Origin: DYIU01 sp038326775
GTDB lineage: Bacteria; Actinomycetota; Geothermincolia; Fen-727; Anoxymicrobiaceae
NCBI GenBank assembly: GCA_038326775.1
Contig: JBBQKJ010000008.1
Location: 20,923 to 84,922 of the forward strand
DNA: 64,000 nucleotides
Reading direction: 5' to 3'
The notes below the pieces were generated by a model. The model worked only from the letters and a program-made list of their open reading frames with translations. It had not been told where the DNA came from and ran no database searches. The first letter of the stretch is position 1. Each line of letters starts with the position of its first letter. Made by a program: the position numbers and the translations under genes. Below, one piece after another: positions 24,393 through 33,166 of the stretch.

Positions 24393-27300
24393 ATGGAATC
24401 AAGGCTGGCCAGGACACTGACTTTCTCTACGGTCACCGCCCTCGTGGCGGTAGCCGCGGTTATCCTGTTGGCCGGGGGCGCGCTCGCGCAGGGGCCGGGC
24501 CAGCCGATCGTGGAACTCCGGTACAACGGCAGCAACAACGTAACCCGCCCGAGCACATTCCCATCCCAGAAGATCTCCGGTACCGACACGGCCACCAGGC
24601 AGGAGTACAAGTTCCAGCGCCAGAGGGAGAGCACGGACTTCTCGTATGTGGTGGCCAACCTTGTCCCATCGGCCGTCTACTCGGTCGAGCTGAGCTTCGT
24701 GGAGCACGACCAGTCTGCGTCGGGCAAGCGCGTCTTCAACGTCTACTGCAACGGGACAAACTACATCTCCAGGTTGGACATCTATGCCCGTGTCGGCAAG
24801 AACAGCGCCTACCAGAAGACATTCACGGCTCAGGCGAATTCCAAGGGGCTGCTCGAGGTCCGACTACGCTCGGACGAGTCCGGATGCAGGGACCTGGCGA
24901 CCGTGAGCACAATGAGGTTATACAAGGGCTCGGCCAACGCCGTGGAGATAAACGCCGCGAAGAGCCGCCTGACCATGGACGTACCCACCCGCTTCACCAA
25001 CGCTTCAGGCCAGGACTCCTTCGAGACGGCGCTGGGGCGCCTGGGCTCGCGGTTAAGCCTCAACCTCGTTCCTCAGAAGCTCGGCGCGAGGTTCTCGTCG
25101 CTGGGCGATGGCACCGGGGACCTCTCGGACCTGATCCTCGGCCTCTCCGACGGCTCGAAGATGAGATGCCTTCCGTTCACCGACCGCTACCCTGTCTGGG
25201 AGTCGATGGCGCTCTCGCAGACCATGACGTCACAGACCTATACGTGCTCGTCGTCCACGGTGCCTTTCGAGGTGAAGGTCGAGTTCAAGTCACCTTTCTA
25301 CCCGGGCCAGGAGAAGCTCTCGAGCGCGCCGTTCTTCTACGTGGACGTGACGGTCAAGAACACAGGCGTGGCTGCCGCCTCGCCGAGCTTCGTGTTCGCG
25401 AAGCCCCACAAGCAGGACTTCGCCTCGAGCACACTTACGGAGTTCGGCACCTTAACAAAGGTCGGATACCAGGGCAAGACCACCTATAACTACTACGACG
25501 AGACGTACAACAAGTACAGGATCAAGACGGCTACGGAGGCGCTGGCGCTCCCCGCCGCTGAAGCGCCGGACGTTGATTTCAAGGCCGCCGAGGCCGAGTT
25601 CGGCGCCTTCGATGAGGACGCGCTCTGGGGGTACGCCTCCCCGGCCGGCTACCCCAGGACTTACGTCGACTACAAGAAGCCGCTGTACAGCTTCTACCCG
25701 AGGGGATACTCCGGGGCGGTGTGGACAATCACCGGCCTTGCTCCCGGAGAGTCACGCTCGAAACACTTCGTAATGGCGGGCTACATAAATAACAGCATAC
25801 TGAAGGTCAGGAACACTGCCTACACCGACCAGTCATTCAAGTACAAGTACTGTTCCCAGTTCGCTTCGGTGCAGGCGGTGGTCGATTACGCGGTGACGAA
25901 CCGCGGCCCGGGGCCGGGGACCGACGACATCGAGGGCCGGTCCGGCTTCTTCGACTCGACCTTATCCTCCGAGGAGTACTTGTCGCTCCCGCCCGCGTAC
26001 GGCGGCGCGGTGAAGAACCTCATTGCTTACTCGTTCCAGAGCTACCTCATGAACACGTGGTGGGCCCGCTCCGCCAGCAGCGGCCGCGAGTGGTTCAGCG
26101 TCTGGGAGGGCAGCTCCTGCAGGTACCACAGCACGGTCGACGTCGAGTACAACAACGCCTGGTTCTATTTCCAGTTCTGGCCCGACCTGCTGAAGAAGGA
26201 GATGGACGAGTGGGTGCTCTACCTCAAGACCGCCCAGCAGGGCACATACCTCTCGCACGACATGGGTGTAGGAGACGAGGCTACCGGCCAGGCGTACCCG
26301 AACAGCATGGCGGTGGAGGAGAACACCAACTTCATACTGCTGCTTTACAAGTACTGGAAGGTCACAGGTGACACCGCCTACATGGAGCAGATGTTTCCCA
26401 CGGTGCGCAAGCTGGTGGACTTCGTAATAGAATGCGACACCAACAACAACGGCCTGCCGGACCAGTACACGTGGAATACCATCGACCAGGGTTCGCTCGC
26501 GATACAGTTCAGCAAGAACCCGTCGTACCTTGGTATGAAATGCCTGGCCGCCCACCAGGCGGCGCGGGAGATGGCCTCGAGCCTTTCATCTCCAGACCCG
26601 GTGTACGCGGCCAGGTGCGGCGCCCAGGTGGAGGCGATCAACCAGACCTTCGAGTACGACATGTGGCTCTCCGACCATTTCGCGGTCTGTGTGGACGACG
26701 ACGTGCTGGCCGAAGACAGGGAAGCCTACAGCATCTACCCGTCCAACGGCCTGGTCTATCTCCTGGGCGGCACCCGCGCCGCGGGGCTGACCTCGACCAA
26801 TACCGCGAGGGTGCGCGCCGATCTCATCAAAGCGACCGCGGCGACCCTGAAGACTTACGGCTGCACACACTCGAGCTACGACGCCTATAACCAATGGGTT
26901 TCCCAGAACCTCTGGCGCGACCAGGCGGCCTCGATGCTCGGAGTCAAACTCAACGGCCAGAACCCGCTCGCGCTATCGGAGCGTTATTGGAGCCTGGAGC
27001 AGTATTTCGCAAAGAGCCTATGGGGCACTTTCTGGGACGTGGTCGTCTACCCCGGCGGCACCGGCGGCGGCCCGTCGGAGAGGCTCACGCCAGCCTCAGC
27101 GGGCCGGTCGGGCGCCGCGGCCCCGCGAAGAGCGGCGGCAAGCTCATACGAACAGAGCCTGGGTTACTACCCGAGGGGGGCGGCGAGCCTCGGGCTGATA
27201 GACGCGGCAGCCGGGCTGACTCTCGACAGGGTACACGACGCTCTTTACTACCAGCAGACTACTTACCCCCTGAAGGTGCCCGTTTTTTCATTGGCCGACT

Positions 27301-28976
27301 GGGACAACCCGGACCCCGGGAGCAGGGTTCCGACTCTCAAGTTCACGAACGCCTCCGGCTCGCCCGTTATCGTCAACCGGGGCTTGCTGCCAGGGACCGT
27401 GGCGCGCAGGAACGTATCTGACGTTCAGGATGTCACCGTGGGAGGGCACGCCCTGAGCCCCAACGGTGACGGGGTCAACGATACGGCCACGATAAGTTAC
27501 ACGCTGCCTCTGGCCTCCACGGTGGGCACCTCAGTCTGGGAGAGCTCGGATGAGATAAGGTCGTTCCCCGAGGCGGCAAAGGGGAAGGGGCGCAAAAGCT
27601 TCACCTGGGACGGAAAAACCGGAGGCGGCGCTGTGGTCGGGGACGGGATATATACCGCCAGGATAGACGCGCGGCCGACCGCCACCGCCAATGAGCTTCG
27701 CCCGGCGGGGGCCCCCGTGTTCGTGAACAACTCGATCCCGGACCTGTCACGCGACTGGTACCTGGCCGAGGGTTACACGGGGCACAGCGCCACCGGCGGC
27801 GAGTTCGAGCAGTACGTGCTCGTCCAGAACCCGGGGCAGCAGGCGGCCAACGTGGGAGTCACCTTCATGCTTGCGGGGGGCGCCACCGTCCAGCGCTCCT
27901 ACATTGTGCCGGCGCAGAGCCGGTTTACCATAACCGTGGACGAAATCCTCCCGGACGCGGAAGTCAGCACCCACCTGCGCTCCGATGAGCCCATTGCGGT
28001 AGAGCGGGCGATGTACTTCAACGGCAGGAAGGCGGGCCACGATTCGATCGGCGTCTCCTGCCCCTCGAAGACCTGGTACCTGGCCGAAGGTTACACGGCG
28101 GACAGCTTTGACGAGTACGTGCTGATACAGAACCCGGGCGACCAGGAGGCGGACATCACCGCCACTTTCATGACTCCGGGGGCGGGCAACGAGGCCAGGG
28201 AGTACAGGGTGGGCCCGCACTCCCGCTTCACAATACATGTTGACGATATCATCCCGGCCCAGTCGGTTTCCACCAGGATCGAAAGCTCTCAGCCGGTGGT
28301 GGTCGAGCGGGCACAGTACCTGAACGACATGAAATCGGGCACCTGCTCGATCGGAGCGGTGTCGGCGTCTCGCACCTGGTACCTGGCGGAGGGCTACACC
28401 GACCAGGGCTTCGAGGAGTGGGTGCTGATACAGAACCCCCAGAAGACGTACAACGAAGTCACTGTCACCTTCATGGAGGGGAGCGGGGCCAACACCGTCA
28501 AGCAGTACCGGCTGCCTCCGGAAAGTCGTTTCACCATACTGGTGGATGCTTACCTGGAAGCGAGCGAGGTCTCGGTCAAGGTGCGCGCCGAGCACCCGCT
28601 GCTGGTGGAGCGCGCGATGTACTGGAACAACCGCAGCGACGGCCACGCCTGCATCGGGACCCCCACGCCGGATTCCGTCTGGTACCTCGCCGAGGGTTAT
28701 ACCGACCAGGGCTTCGAGACCTGGGTCCTGGTGCAGAACCCCGGTGACGAGGCGCGCAACGTGACCATGACGTTCATGGAGCCCGGCGGGCGAAACACCA
28801 CCAGGGTCTACACCGTGCAGCCCCGCAGCCGGTTTACGGTTGGCGTCGACGAGATACTGCCCGCCGCAGAGGTCAGCACCCGGGTGAGCGCTGACGGGCC
28901 AATCATCGTCGAGCGGGCTATCTACTTCGACAACCGCAGCGGCGGGACGGACTCACTCGGCATACGCGGTAATTGA
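24393..28976 (+). CDS. giant secreted glycosidase-like protein with four C-terminal repeats
   Basis: About 1527 residues. Order: signal peptide ending GGALAQG (~33); a malectin-like beta domain (~36-140); a large beta-sandwich (~150-480); an alpha-helical toroid (~600-900) with DEATGQAYPNSMAVEENTNF and DTNNNGLPDQYTWNT, which resembles GH116 or the glutaminase-A central domain; a FlgD-like Ig domain beginning LSPNGDGVND (~1021); then four DUF5719-like repeats, each opening WYLAEGYT (from ~1122). The catalytic acid/base is not assigned. Unlike the other repeat proteins here, it lacks a closing WYFAEG tag. The start is uncertain: ATG 24393 best fits the signal peptide, but the frame is open to 24225 and no clear ribosome site is visible. 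Probably acts on a surface or environmental glycan. Confidence 0.78.
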   Translation: MESRLARTLTFSTVTALVAVAAVILLAGGALAQGPGQPIVELRYNGSNNVTRPSTFPSQKISGTDTATRQEYKFQRQRESTDFSYVVANLVPSAVYSVELSFVEHDQSASGKRVFNVYCNGTNYISRLDIYARVGKNSAYQKTFTAQANSKGLLEVRLRSDESGCRDLATVSTMRLYKGSANAVEINAAKSRLTMDVPTRFTNASGQDSFETALGRLGSRLSLNLVPQKLGARFSSLGDGTGDLSDLILGLSDGSKMRCLPFTDRYPVWESMALSQTMTSQTYTCSSSTVPFEVKVEFKSPFYPGQEKLSSAPFFYVDVTVKNTGVAAASPSFVFAKPHKQDFASSTLTEFGTLTKVGYQGKTTYNYYDETYNKYRIKTATEALALPAAEAPDVDFKAAEAEFGAFDEDALWGYASPAGYPRTYVDYKKPLYSFYPRGYSGAVWTITGLAPGESRSKHFVMAGYINNSILKVRNTAYTDQSFKYKYCSQFASVQAVVDYAVTNRGPGPGTDDIEGRSGFFDSTLSSEEYLSLPPAYGGAVKNLIAYSFQSYLMNTWWARSASSGREWFSVWEGSSCRYHSTVDVEYNNAWFYFQFWPDLLKKEMDEWVLYLKTAQQGTYLSHDMGVGDEATGQAYPNSMAVEENTNFILLLYKYWKVTGDTAYMEQMFPTVRKLVDFVIECDTNNNGLPDQYTWNTIDQGSLAIQFSKNPSYLGMKCLAAHQAAREMASSLSSPDPVYAARCGAQVEAINQTFEYDMWLSDHFAVCVDDDVLAEDREAYSIYPSNGLVYLLGGTRAAGLTSTNTARVRADLIKATAATLKTYGCTHSSYDAYNQWVSQNLWRDQAASMLGVKLNGQNPLALSERYWSLEQYFAKSLWGTFWDVVVYPGGTGGGPSERLTPASAGRSGAAAPRRAAASSYEQSLGYYPRGAASLGLIDAAAGLTLDRVHDALYYQQTTYPLKVPVFSLADWDNPDPGSRVPTLKFTNASGSPVIVNRGLLPGTVARRNVSDVQDVTVGGHALSPNGDGVNDTATISYTLPLASTVGTSVWESSDEIRSFPEAAKGKGRKSFTWDGKTGGGAVVGDGIYTARIDARPTATANELRPAGAPVFVNNSIPDLSRDWYLAEGYTGHSATGGEFEQYVLVQNPGQQAANVGVTFMLAGGATVQRSYIVPAQSRFTITVDEILPDAEVSTHLRSDEPIAVERAMYFNGRKAGHDSIGVSCPSKTWYLAEGYTADSFDEYVLIQNPGDQEADITATFMTPGAGNEAREYRVGPHSRFTIHVDDIIPAQSVSTRIESSQPVVVERAQYLNDMKSGTCSIGAVSASRTWYLAEGYTDQGFEEWVLIQNPQKTYNEVTVTFMEGSGANTVKQYRLPPESRFTILVDAYLEASEVSVKVRAEHPLLVERAMYWNNRSDGHACIGTPTPDSVWYLAEGYTDQGFETWVLVQNPGDEARNVTMTFMEPGGRNTTRVYTVQPRSRFTVGVDEILPAAEVSTRVSADGPIIVERAIYFDNRSGGTDSLGIRGN

Positions 28977-29002
28977 CCCGGGGGTTTTATGGAAGGGAGC
29001 GC

Positions 29003-30922
29003 TTAATTCGCCTTGAAAAGGTAAACAGGTTCTGAGCGCAGGCCGGGTGGCGGCCTGTAGACCACGCTCCAGCCGAGTGGAAGGTCTTCCAGAGGCTTCT
29101 TCAGGTTGGGGGGAGAATATGCGTTGCTCAATACTACAAGGCCTTCAAGGTTTTGCGGGGTAGCGTCCGGACCGACCAACCGTAACCTTTCTTCTTCTTT
29201 CGTTCCCAGTGTCCCGGTGAAGAATGCGAGGCGTTTTAGAGTCAGAACGTCCCCATAGACTGGTTCCCCCGGGTGTTCCTGGATGTATTCAGCGATCTTT
29301 CGCTCGTTAAGGAAGCGCTTTCTTTCTATTCCCGTGTAAAGCGGAGTGACCGCTAGAAGGACGATCATCACTGCTCCAATAAGAGTCAGGGGAAAGCGAA
29401 GCTTCCCTCCATTCTTGAGGTAATAAGCCAGGCACAGCATAACCAGCATGACGATGAACGAGGCAATGATCACCCGGAATGTCACCCTGCCGTATAGATT
29501 GAATTGATCTTCCCACGCCCTGCCGCCAAAAGTCATCGCTTCATAAACTCTCTCGGAAATCATGTCCAGTGTCGAGTGAAAAACAACCGCGCTCACCCCG
29601 ATAACGAGCGCGATCGCGGCGACGGCGGACGGGATCCTCCAGTTTGATATTGTCTTCTCGGTCTCGGGCAACCTCCTGAACATGAAGACGAGGGAAGCCG
29701 CGATGATAAGGGCGGCCGGCAGGTCGAGATACGCGAAATACCTCGGATTGAGGCCCAGGGGAGCGTACGCCTTCAAGCTGGACGTGGCAAAATCGAGGAT
29801 CACCAGAAGCGCGAGGAACCACGCGAGCACGATGTAGGACTTCCGTATCCTCTTTAACAGGCAATACACGAAACCGATCGCGGTAGCCACCATGATCAAG
29901 GCGAAGTGCTTGGGCGATTGGAAAAACATGCGGAAGTAGTCGATCGTCAGCCTCTTTAACACGTTGGAAAAGCCCGCAACGGAGGAATACTTCTTGAAGA
30001 ACCCGACGCTTACCTCGGTATCGATGTGAACTTGAACGCAGTGCAACCTGAACAGGGCGTCGCCGGTCGTGGCATAGAAAAAGAGCGTTTCCGCGGTGAG
30101 GACTGCCAGAAAGCCCAGAAGCAGGAACGAATAGGTCCAGTCGACGCGGCGTTCGGAGATTATCTTGTAGATGAAGTAAGCGACAATCAAAAGACCGCAG
30201 TACACGACCGTTTCCCTGTGCATGTAGGCGATGCCGAACGAGAGGCCCGAGCCAAGGAGGTACAACCACCTCCTGGGGCGACCTTGCTTTTTCTCGTACC
30301 GGATTATCAGGTACAGGGAAAGCGTGAACCAGAACATGGACGGTATGTCAGGCATGGTAAGGGTTGCGTCTATGACCTCGAGGGGAAAAAGGGCGATCAC
30401 AAGAGCGGCGATCAAACCTTCTTTTGCTCCAAGCAGGTTTTCCCCGATGGCGTAGGCCAGCAATACCAGGAGCAGCGAACAGAGCATGGGATAGACCGAC
30501 AGCGCGAACTCGTTCATGCCGAATATACGTATCATGAGGGCCGTGGGAAGGATCAATCCGAGCCTGCTGTAATGGGCCAGCTCGTGGGTGGCCTGGGGGA
30601 TCACTTTCTGAGAGTATTCCCCGACAGATATGAAGTGGGCGGTCCGCGCGTAGTTCAGGTCATCCCAACCGGCCACCCCTTTGAAGGCCAGTATCCTTGT
30701 TGTCGCGGCGAGGGCCAATATCAACAGCAGGATAACTACGATCCGTCTTCTGACGTAGACCGATCGTGAGTGGCGAGGAGTTGGTGACTCAGCGGGGCTC
30801 GGCCTTTCGGGTTCCTCCACTGTTCCGGGCGAATCGGGCCGCGTCGCGCGGTGCCCGGCCAGGATTGCCACTTGCGCCCCGGTGGGTCTGAGTTCGGTCT
30901 CCAAAGCCCGCCTGGTCTTCAA
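29003..30922 (-). CDS. GT39-like membrane glycosyltransferase
   Basis: A 639-residue multi-spanning protein of the ArnT/PMT type, which transfers sugar from polyprenyl-phosphate donors on the outer face of the membrane. Asp-rich loop 1 is KGVAGWDDLNYARTAHFI, and PDIPSMFWFTLSLYLIIRY and IAYMHRETVVYC follow. About 12 helices precede a C-terminal soluble domain. The N-terminal ~60 residues are a polar, proline-rich cytosolic extension. The start is TTG. Two 60-base lines I counted (29341, 29881) have 32 and 31 G/C, against 37 in a line of the preceding gene (28261), so it may be acquired. It stands alone, convergent with the glycosidase-like gene. Confidence 0.85.
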   Translation of the reverse strand: MKTRRALETELRPTGAQVAILAGHRATRPDSPGTVEEPERPSPAESPTPRHSRSVYVRRRIVVILLLILALAATTRILAFKGVAGWDDLNYARTAHFISVGEYSQKVIPQATHELAHYSRLGLILPTALMIRIFGMNEFALSVYPMLCSLLLVLLAYAIGENLLGAKEGLIAALVIALFPLEVIDATLTMPDIPSMFWFTLSLYLIIRYEKKQGRPRRWLYLLGSGLSFGIAYMHRETVVYCGLLIVAYFIYKIISERRVDWTYSFLLLGFLAVLTAETLFFYATTGDALFRLHCVQVHIDTEVSVGFFKKYSSVAGFSNVLKRLTIDYFRMFFQSPKHFALIMVATAIGFVYCLLKRIRKSYIVLAWFLALLVILDFATSSLKAYAPLGLNPRYFAYLDLPAALIIAASLVFMFRRLPETEKTISNWRIPSAVAAIALVIGVSAVVFHSTLDMISERVYEAMTFGGRAWEDQFNLYGRVTFRVIIASFIVMLVMLCLAYYLKNGGKLRFPLTLIGAVMIVLLAVTPLYTGIERKRFLNERKIAEYIQEHPGEPVYGDVLTLKRLAFFTGTLGTKEEERLRLVGPDATPQNLEGLVVLSNAYSPPNLKKPLEDLPLGWSVVYRPPPGLRSEPVYLFKAN

Positions 30923-31173
30923 TATCCGTGACCGCCCGCGGCGCCGTTCCTGCCCCCCGCGCGTTTCGCTTTTCTTTGCTTCACCCGGTATCCTGCGTTC
31001 GTGGCTGCCATTACCGAAATCGTATCACAGTAGGTCTTTCCCGGCACAGGTGGCTGTCGCCCATCGCGTTTCCGCCGTCCGGAGACATTTGTCCCGAATG
31101 TGAGACCACGCGGCTTTCGCTGTGACACTTCCCTGCCCAAGGAAACGGGACGCCGGCCGGAGAAGTAAGTTTG
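30923..31173. other. intergenic region upstream of the amidase promoter
   Basis: This is the left part of a 348-base divergent gap. I find no convincing gene, known riboswitch or repeat in it. The promoter of the minus-strand GT39 gene should lie here, but I see no strong match. The rest of the gap holds the amidase promoter and a terminator hairpin, listed separately. Confidence 0.5.
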
Positions 31174-31182
31174 TGATAAAAT
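31174..31182 (+). promoter_or_regulatory. extended -10 promoter of the amidase gene
   Basis: TGATAAAAT (31174-31182) is an extended -10 element in an A/T-rich island; no -35 match stands 17 bases upstream. Transcription would start near 31189, only about 20 bases before a strong terminator hairpin. Confidence 0.5.
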
Positions 31183-31210
31183 ACATGAAGAACTAAATAA
31201 TATTCCTTTT

Positions 31211-31260
31211 GCCAGGGAGCCGGAGGTCGTCCTCCGGTCGTGCCCGGCTTTTTTTTCTTT
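31211..31260 (+). terminator. intrinsic terminator in the amidase leader (possible attenuator)
   Basis: A hairpin of 13 pairs: 31211-31213 with 31246-31248, 31215-31217 with 31243-31245, and a perfect CCGGAGG/CCTCCGG (31220-31226 with 31231-31237) with loop TCGT. It is followed at once by eight T (31249-31256) and CTTT. It lies between the -10 at 31177 and the ATG at 31271, with no gene in front that it could end. Confidence 0.75.
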
Positions 31261-31270
31261 GAGGTTTGCT

Positions 31271-33166
31271 ATGACGAGGACGAAAAGACTCATTATCCTG
31301 GCCGCGGCGGTGTCGATGGTCATCAACTGCGCGCCGGCGCTGTTCGCGGCGGAAAGCGTCCGCGCCTCGGCCCTGGTGTGCCTCGACCCGGGTCACGGCG
31401 GGGACGACTCCGGGGCCAACTACAACGGGGTAATGGAAAAGGACCCCAACCTGGACATCGCCCTGCGGGTCCGGCCCATCCTGGAGTCGCTGGGCTACCG
31501 GGTCGTGATGACCCGGCAGACCGACATCACGCTCTCGCTGGAGCAGCGCTGCAAGATAGCCAACTCGGCGCATGCCGACATCTTTGTAAGCATTCACAAC
31601 AACGCCTACATGACCACTAGCGTTGGAACCGAGACGTACTCCTACTACGACTCCCCCGAGGGCAGGCGCCTGGCCACCAGCATCCACACCGAGGTTGTGG
31701 AGCGCATCAAGCTCCCCGACAGGGGGGTTAAGCAGGCGGGGTTCTACGTGCTGAAGAACACCGACATGCCATCGGCCCTGATCGAGGGGGCTTTCCTCAC
31801 GAACGCAGCGGAGGCGAAGCTGCTCGAAGACCCCGCGTTTCGCCAGAAGATAGCCGAAGGCGTGGCGGCGGGGATCTACTTCTACCTGGTGGACCCGGGT
31901 CGCTTTGACGAGTTCCTGATGCTCCAGAACCCGGACCCCGAGAGGGAGGCCGAGGTAGAGATACACTACATGAGAGGTGACGGGGTCGAGGAGGTTTATC
32001 CCGAACTGGTGCCGCCGCTCACCCGGCGCACCGTACACGTGGACGAGTATGTATTCAACAACGACGTGTCCGCGCTTGTGAAGAGCACCAACGGGGTACC
32101 GGTGGTCGCCGAGCGGGCGATGTACTTCGCATTCGACCGCGGCAGGGGAGGGCATGGGGCGCCCGGCGTCACCTCTCCGGCGGACGAGTGGTACCTGGCG
32201 GAAGGCTCCACCAACTGGGGCTTCTCGACGTTCGTGCTGGTGCAGAATCCTTCGGGATCTGACAACTCCGTCACCGTGCAGTTCATGCGCGACGATGGCG
32301 TGAACACCCGGCAGACCTACGCGCTCGAGCCCCACTCGCGGTTCACCCTGGACTGCTCCATCATCGAGGGGTTCGAGAAGGCCGACTTCTCGGTGAAGCT
32401 GGACTCGCGGTCCCCGGTGATCGTCGAGCGCGCCATGTATTTCAGGGACCACGGCGGCATTTCGGGCGGGCACGACTCGCCGGGGGTGACCTCGCCGGGC
32501 ACCCGCTGGTACATGGCGGAGGGCTACACGGGCAAGCGGTTCGACACTTACGTCCTGCTGCAGAACCCTGAGGGCCAAACGGCGAACGTCAAAGTTACTT
32601 TCATATTGCCCGAGGGGGCCACGGTTTCCCGGGAATACCGGGTGGCACCCGGCAGCAGGCGCACCGTGCACGTCGACGAAGTGCCCGGTCTCGAGAATAC
32701 GGACGTGTCGTTCCTGGTGGAGTCCGACAAACCGGTGATAGCCGAGAGGTCCATGTACTTCGATTACGGCGGCATCACCGAGGGCTCGAACTCGACCGCG
32801 ACGGACGCGCCGGCCTCGACCTGGTACCTGGCCGAGGGCTATACGGGCTCCGGCTTCGATACGTACGTTCTGCTGATGAACCCCGGCGAGCTGGACGCAG
32901 ATGCGACGCTGCGTTTCATGCTCGAGGACGGCAGGATGCGCGAGCAAGCGATAAAAGTCCCGGCCCGGTCCCGCCGCACCGTCAGGGTGAACGACTTCGA
33001 GGGCATGAACGGCGTTGCCTTCGCGACCATGGTGGAAAGCGGGCAACCGGTGATCGTCGAGCGCGCCAAGTACTACTCGTACGGCGGCAAGTCCGGCGGC
33101 GACAGCGCGCTCGGCGTCAAGCAGCCTGCGCTGGAGTGGTACTTCGCTGAAGGATGCACGAGGTGA
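31271..33166 (+). CDS. secreted N-acetylmuramoyl-L-alanine amidase with repeats
   Basis: A 631-residue secreted zinc amidase that cuts between muramic acid and the stem peptide. After a signal peptide (~1-31) comes an Amidase_3 domain (~34-205). The zinc ligands are His42 (LDPGHGG), Glu56 and His109 (SIHNNA), with catalytic Glu172 (ALIEGAFLTN). Four DUF5719-like units follow, and the protein ends EWYFAEGCTR. GAGG lies six bases before the ATG; a TTG at 31259 is less likely. The next wall-hydrolase gene overlaps its stop by four bases (GTGA). In Bacillus such amidases (LytC) work with a LytB/SpoIID enhancer, and a SpoIID-type gene lies two genes downstream. Confidence 0.93.
   Translation: MTRTKRLIILAAAVSMVINCAPALFAAESVRASALVCLDPGHGGDDSGANYNGVMEKDPNLDIALRVRPILESLGYRVVMTRQTDITLSLEQRCKIANSAHADIFVSIHNNAYMTTSVGTETYSYYDSPEGRRLATSIHTEVVERIKLPDRGVKQAGFYVLKNTDMPSALIEGAFLTNAAEAKLLEDPAFRQKIAEGVAAGIYFYLVDPGRFDEFLMLQNPDPEREAEVEIHYMRGDGVEEVYPELVPPLTRRTVHVDEYVFNNDVSALVKSTNGVPVVAERAMYFAFDRGRGGHGAPGVTSPADEWYLAEGSTNWGFSTFVLVQNPSGSDNSVTVQFMRDDGVNTRQTYALEPHSRFTLDCSIIEGFEKADFSVKLDSRSPVIVERAMYFRDHGGISGGHDSPGVTSPGTRWYMAEGYTGKRFDTYVLLQNPEGQTANVKVTFILPEGATVSREYRVAPGSRRTVHVDEVPGLENTDVSFLVESDKPVIAERSMYFDYGGITEGSNSTATDAPASTWYLAEGYTGSGFDTYVLLMNPGELDADATLRFMLEDGRMREQAIKVPARSRRTVRVNDFEGMNGVAFATMVESGQPVIVERAKYYSYGGKSGGDSALGVKQPALEWYFAEGCTR

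Noticed and set aside
30923..31270. c-di-AMP (ydaO) riboswitch upstream of the amidase
   Set aside because: Wall-hydrolase genes in Actinobacteria often carry one, but I could not find its conserved blocks on either strand. Only the terminator is clear.
31259..31271. TTG 31259 as the amidase start
   Set aside because: It lies inside the T-run of the terminator without a ribosome site, whereas GAGG fits the ATG at 31271.
31193..33046. 617-codon open frame antisense to the amidase
   Set aside because: It mirrors the repetitive coding strand of the repeat units and has no family motif. Similar mirrors exist opposite the other repeat proteins.
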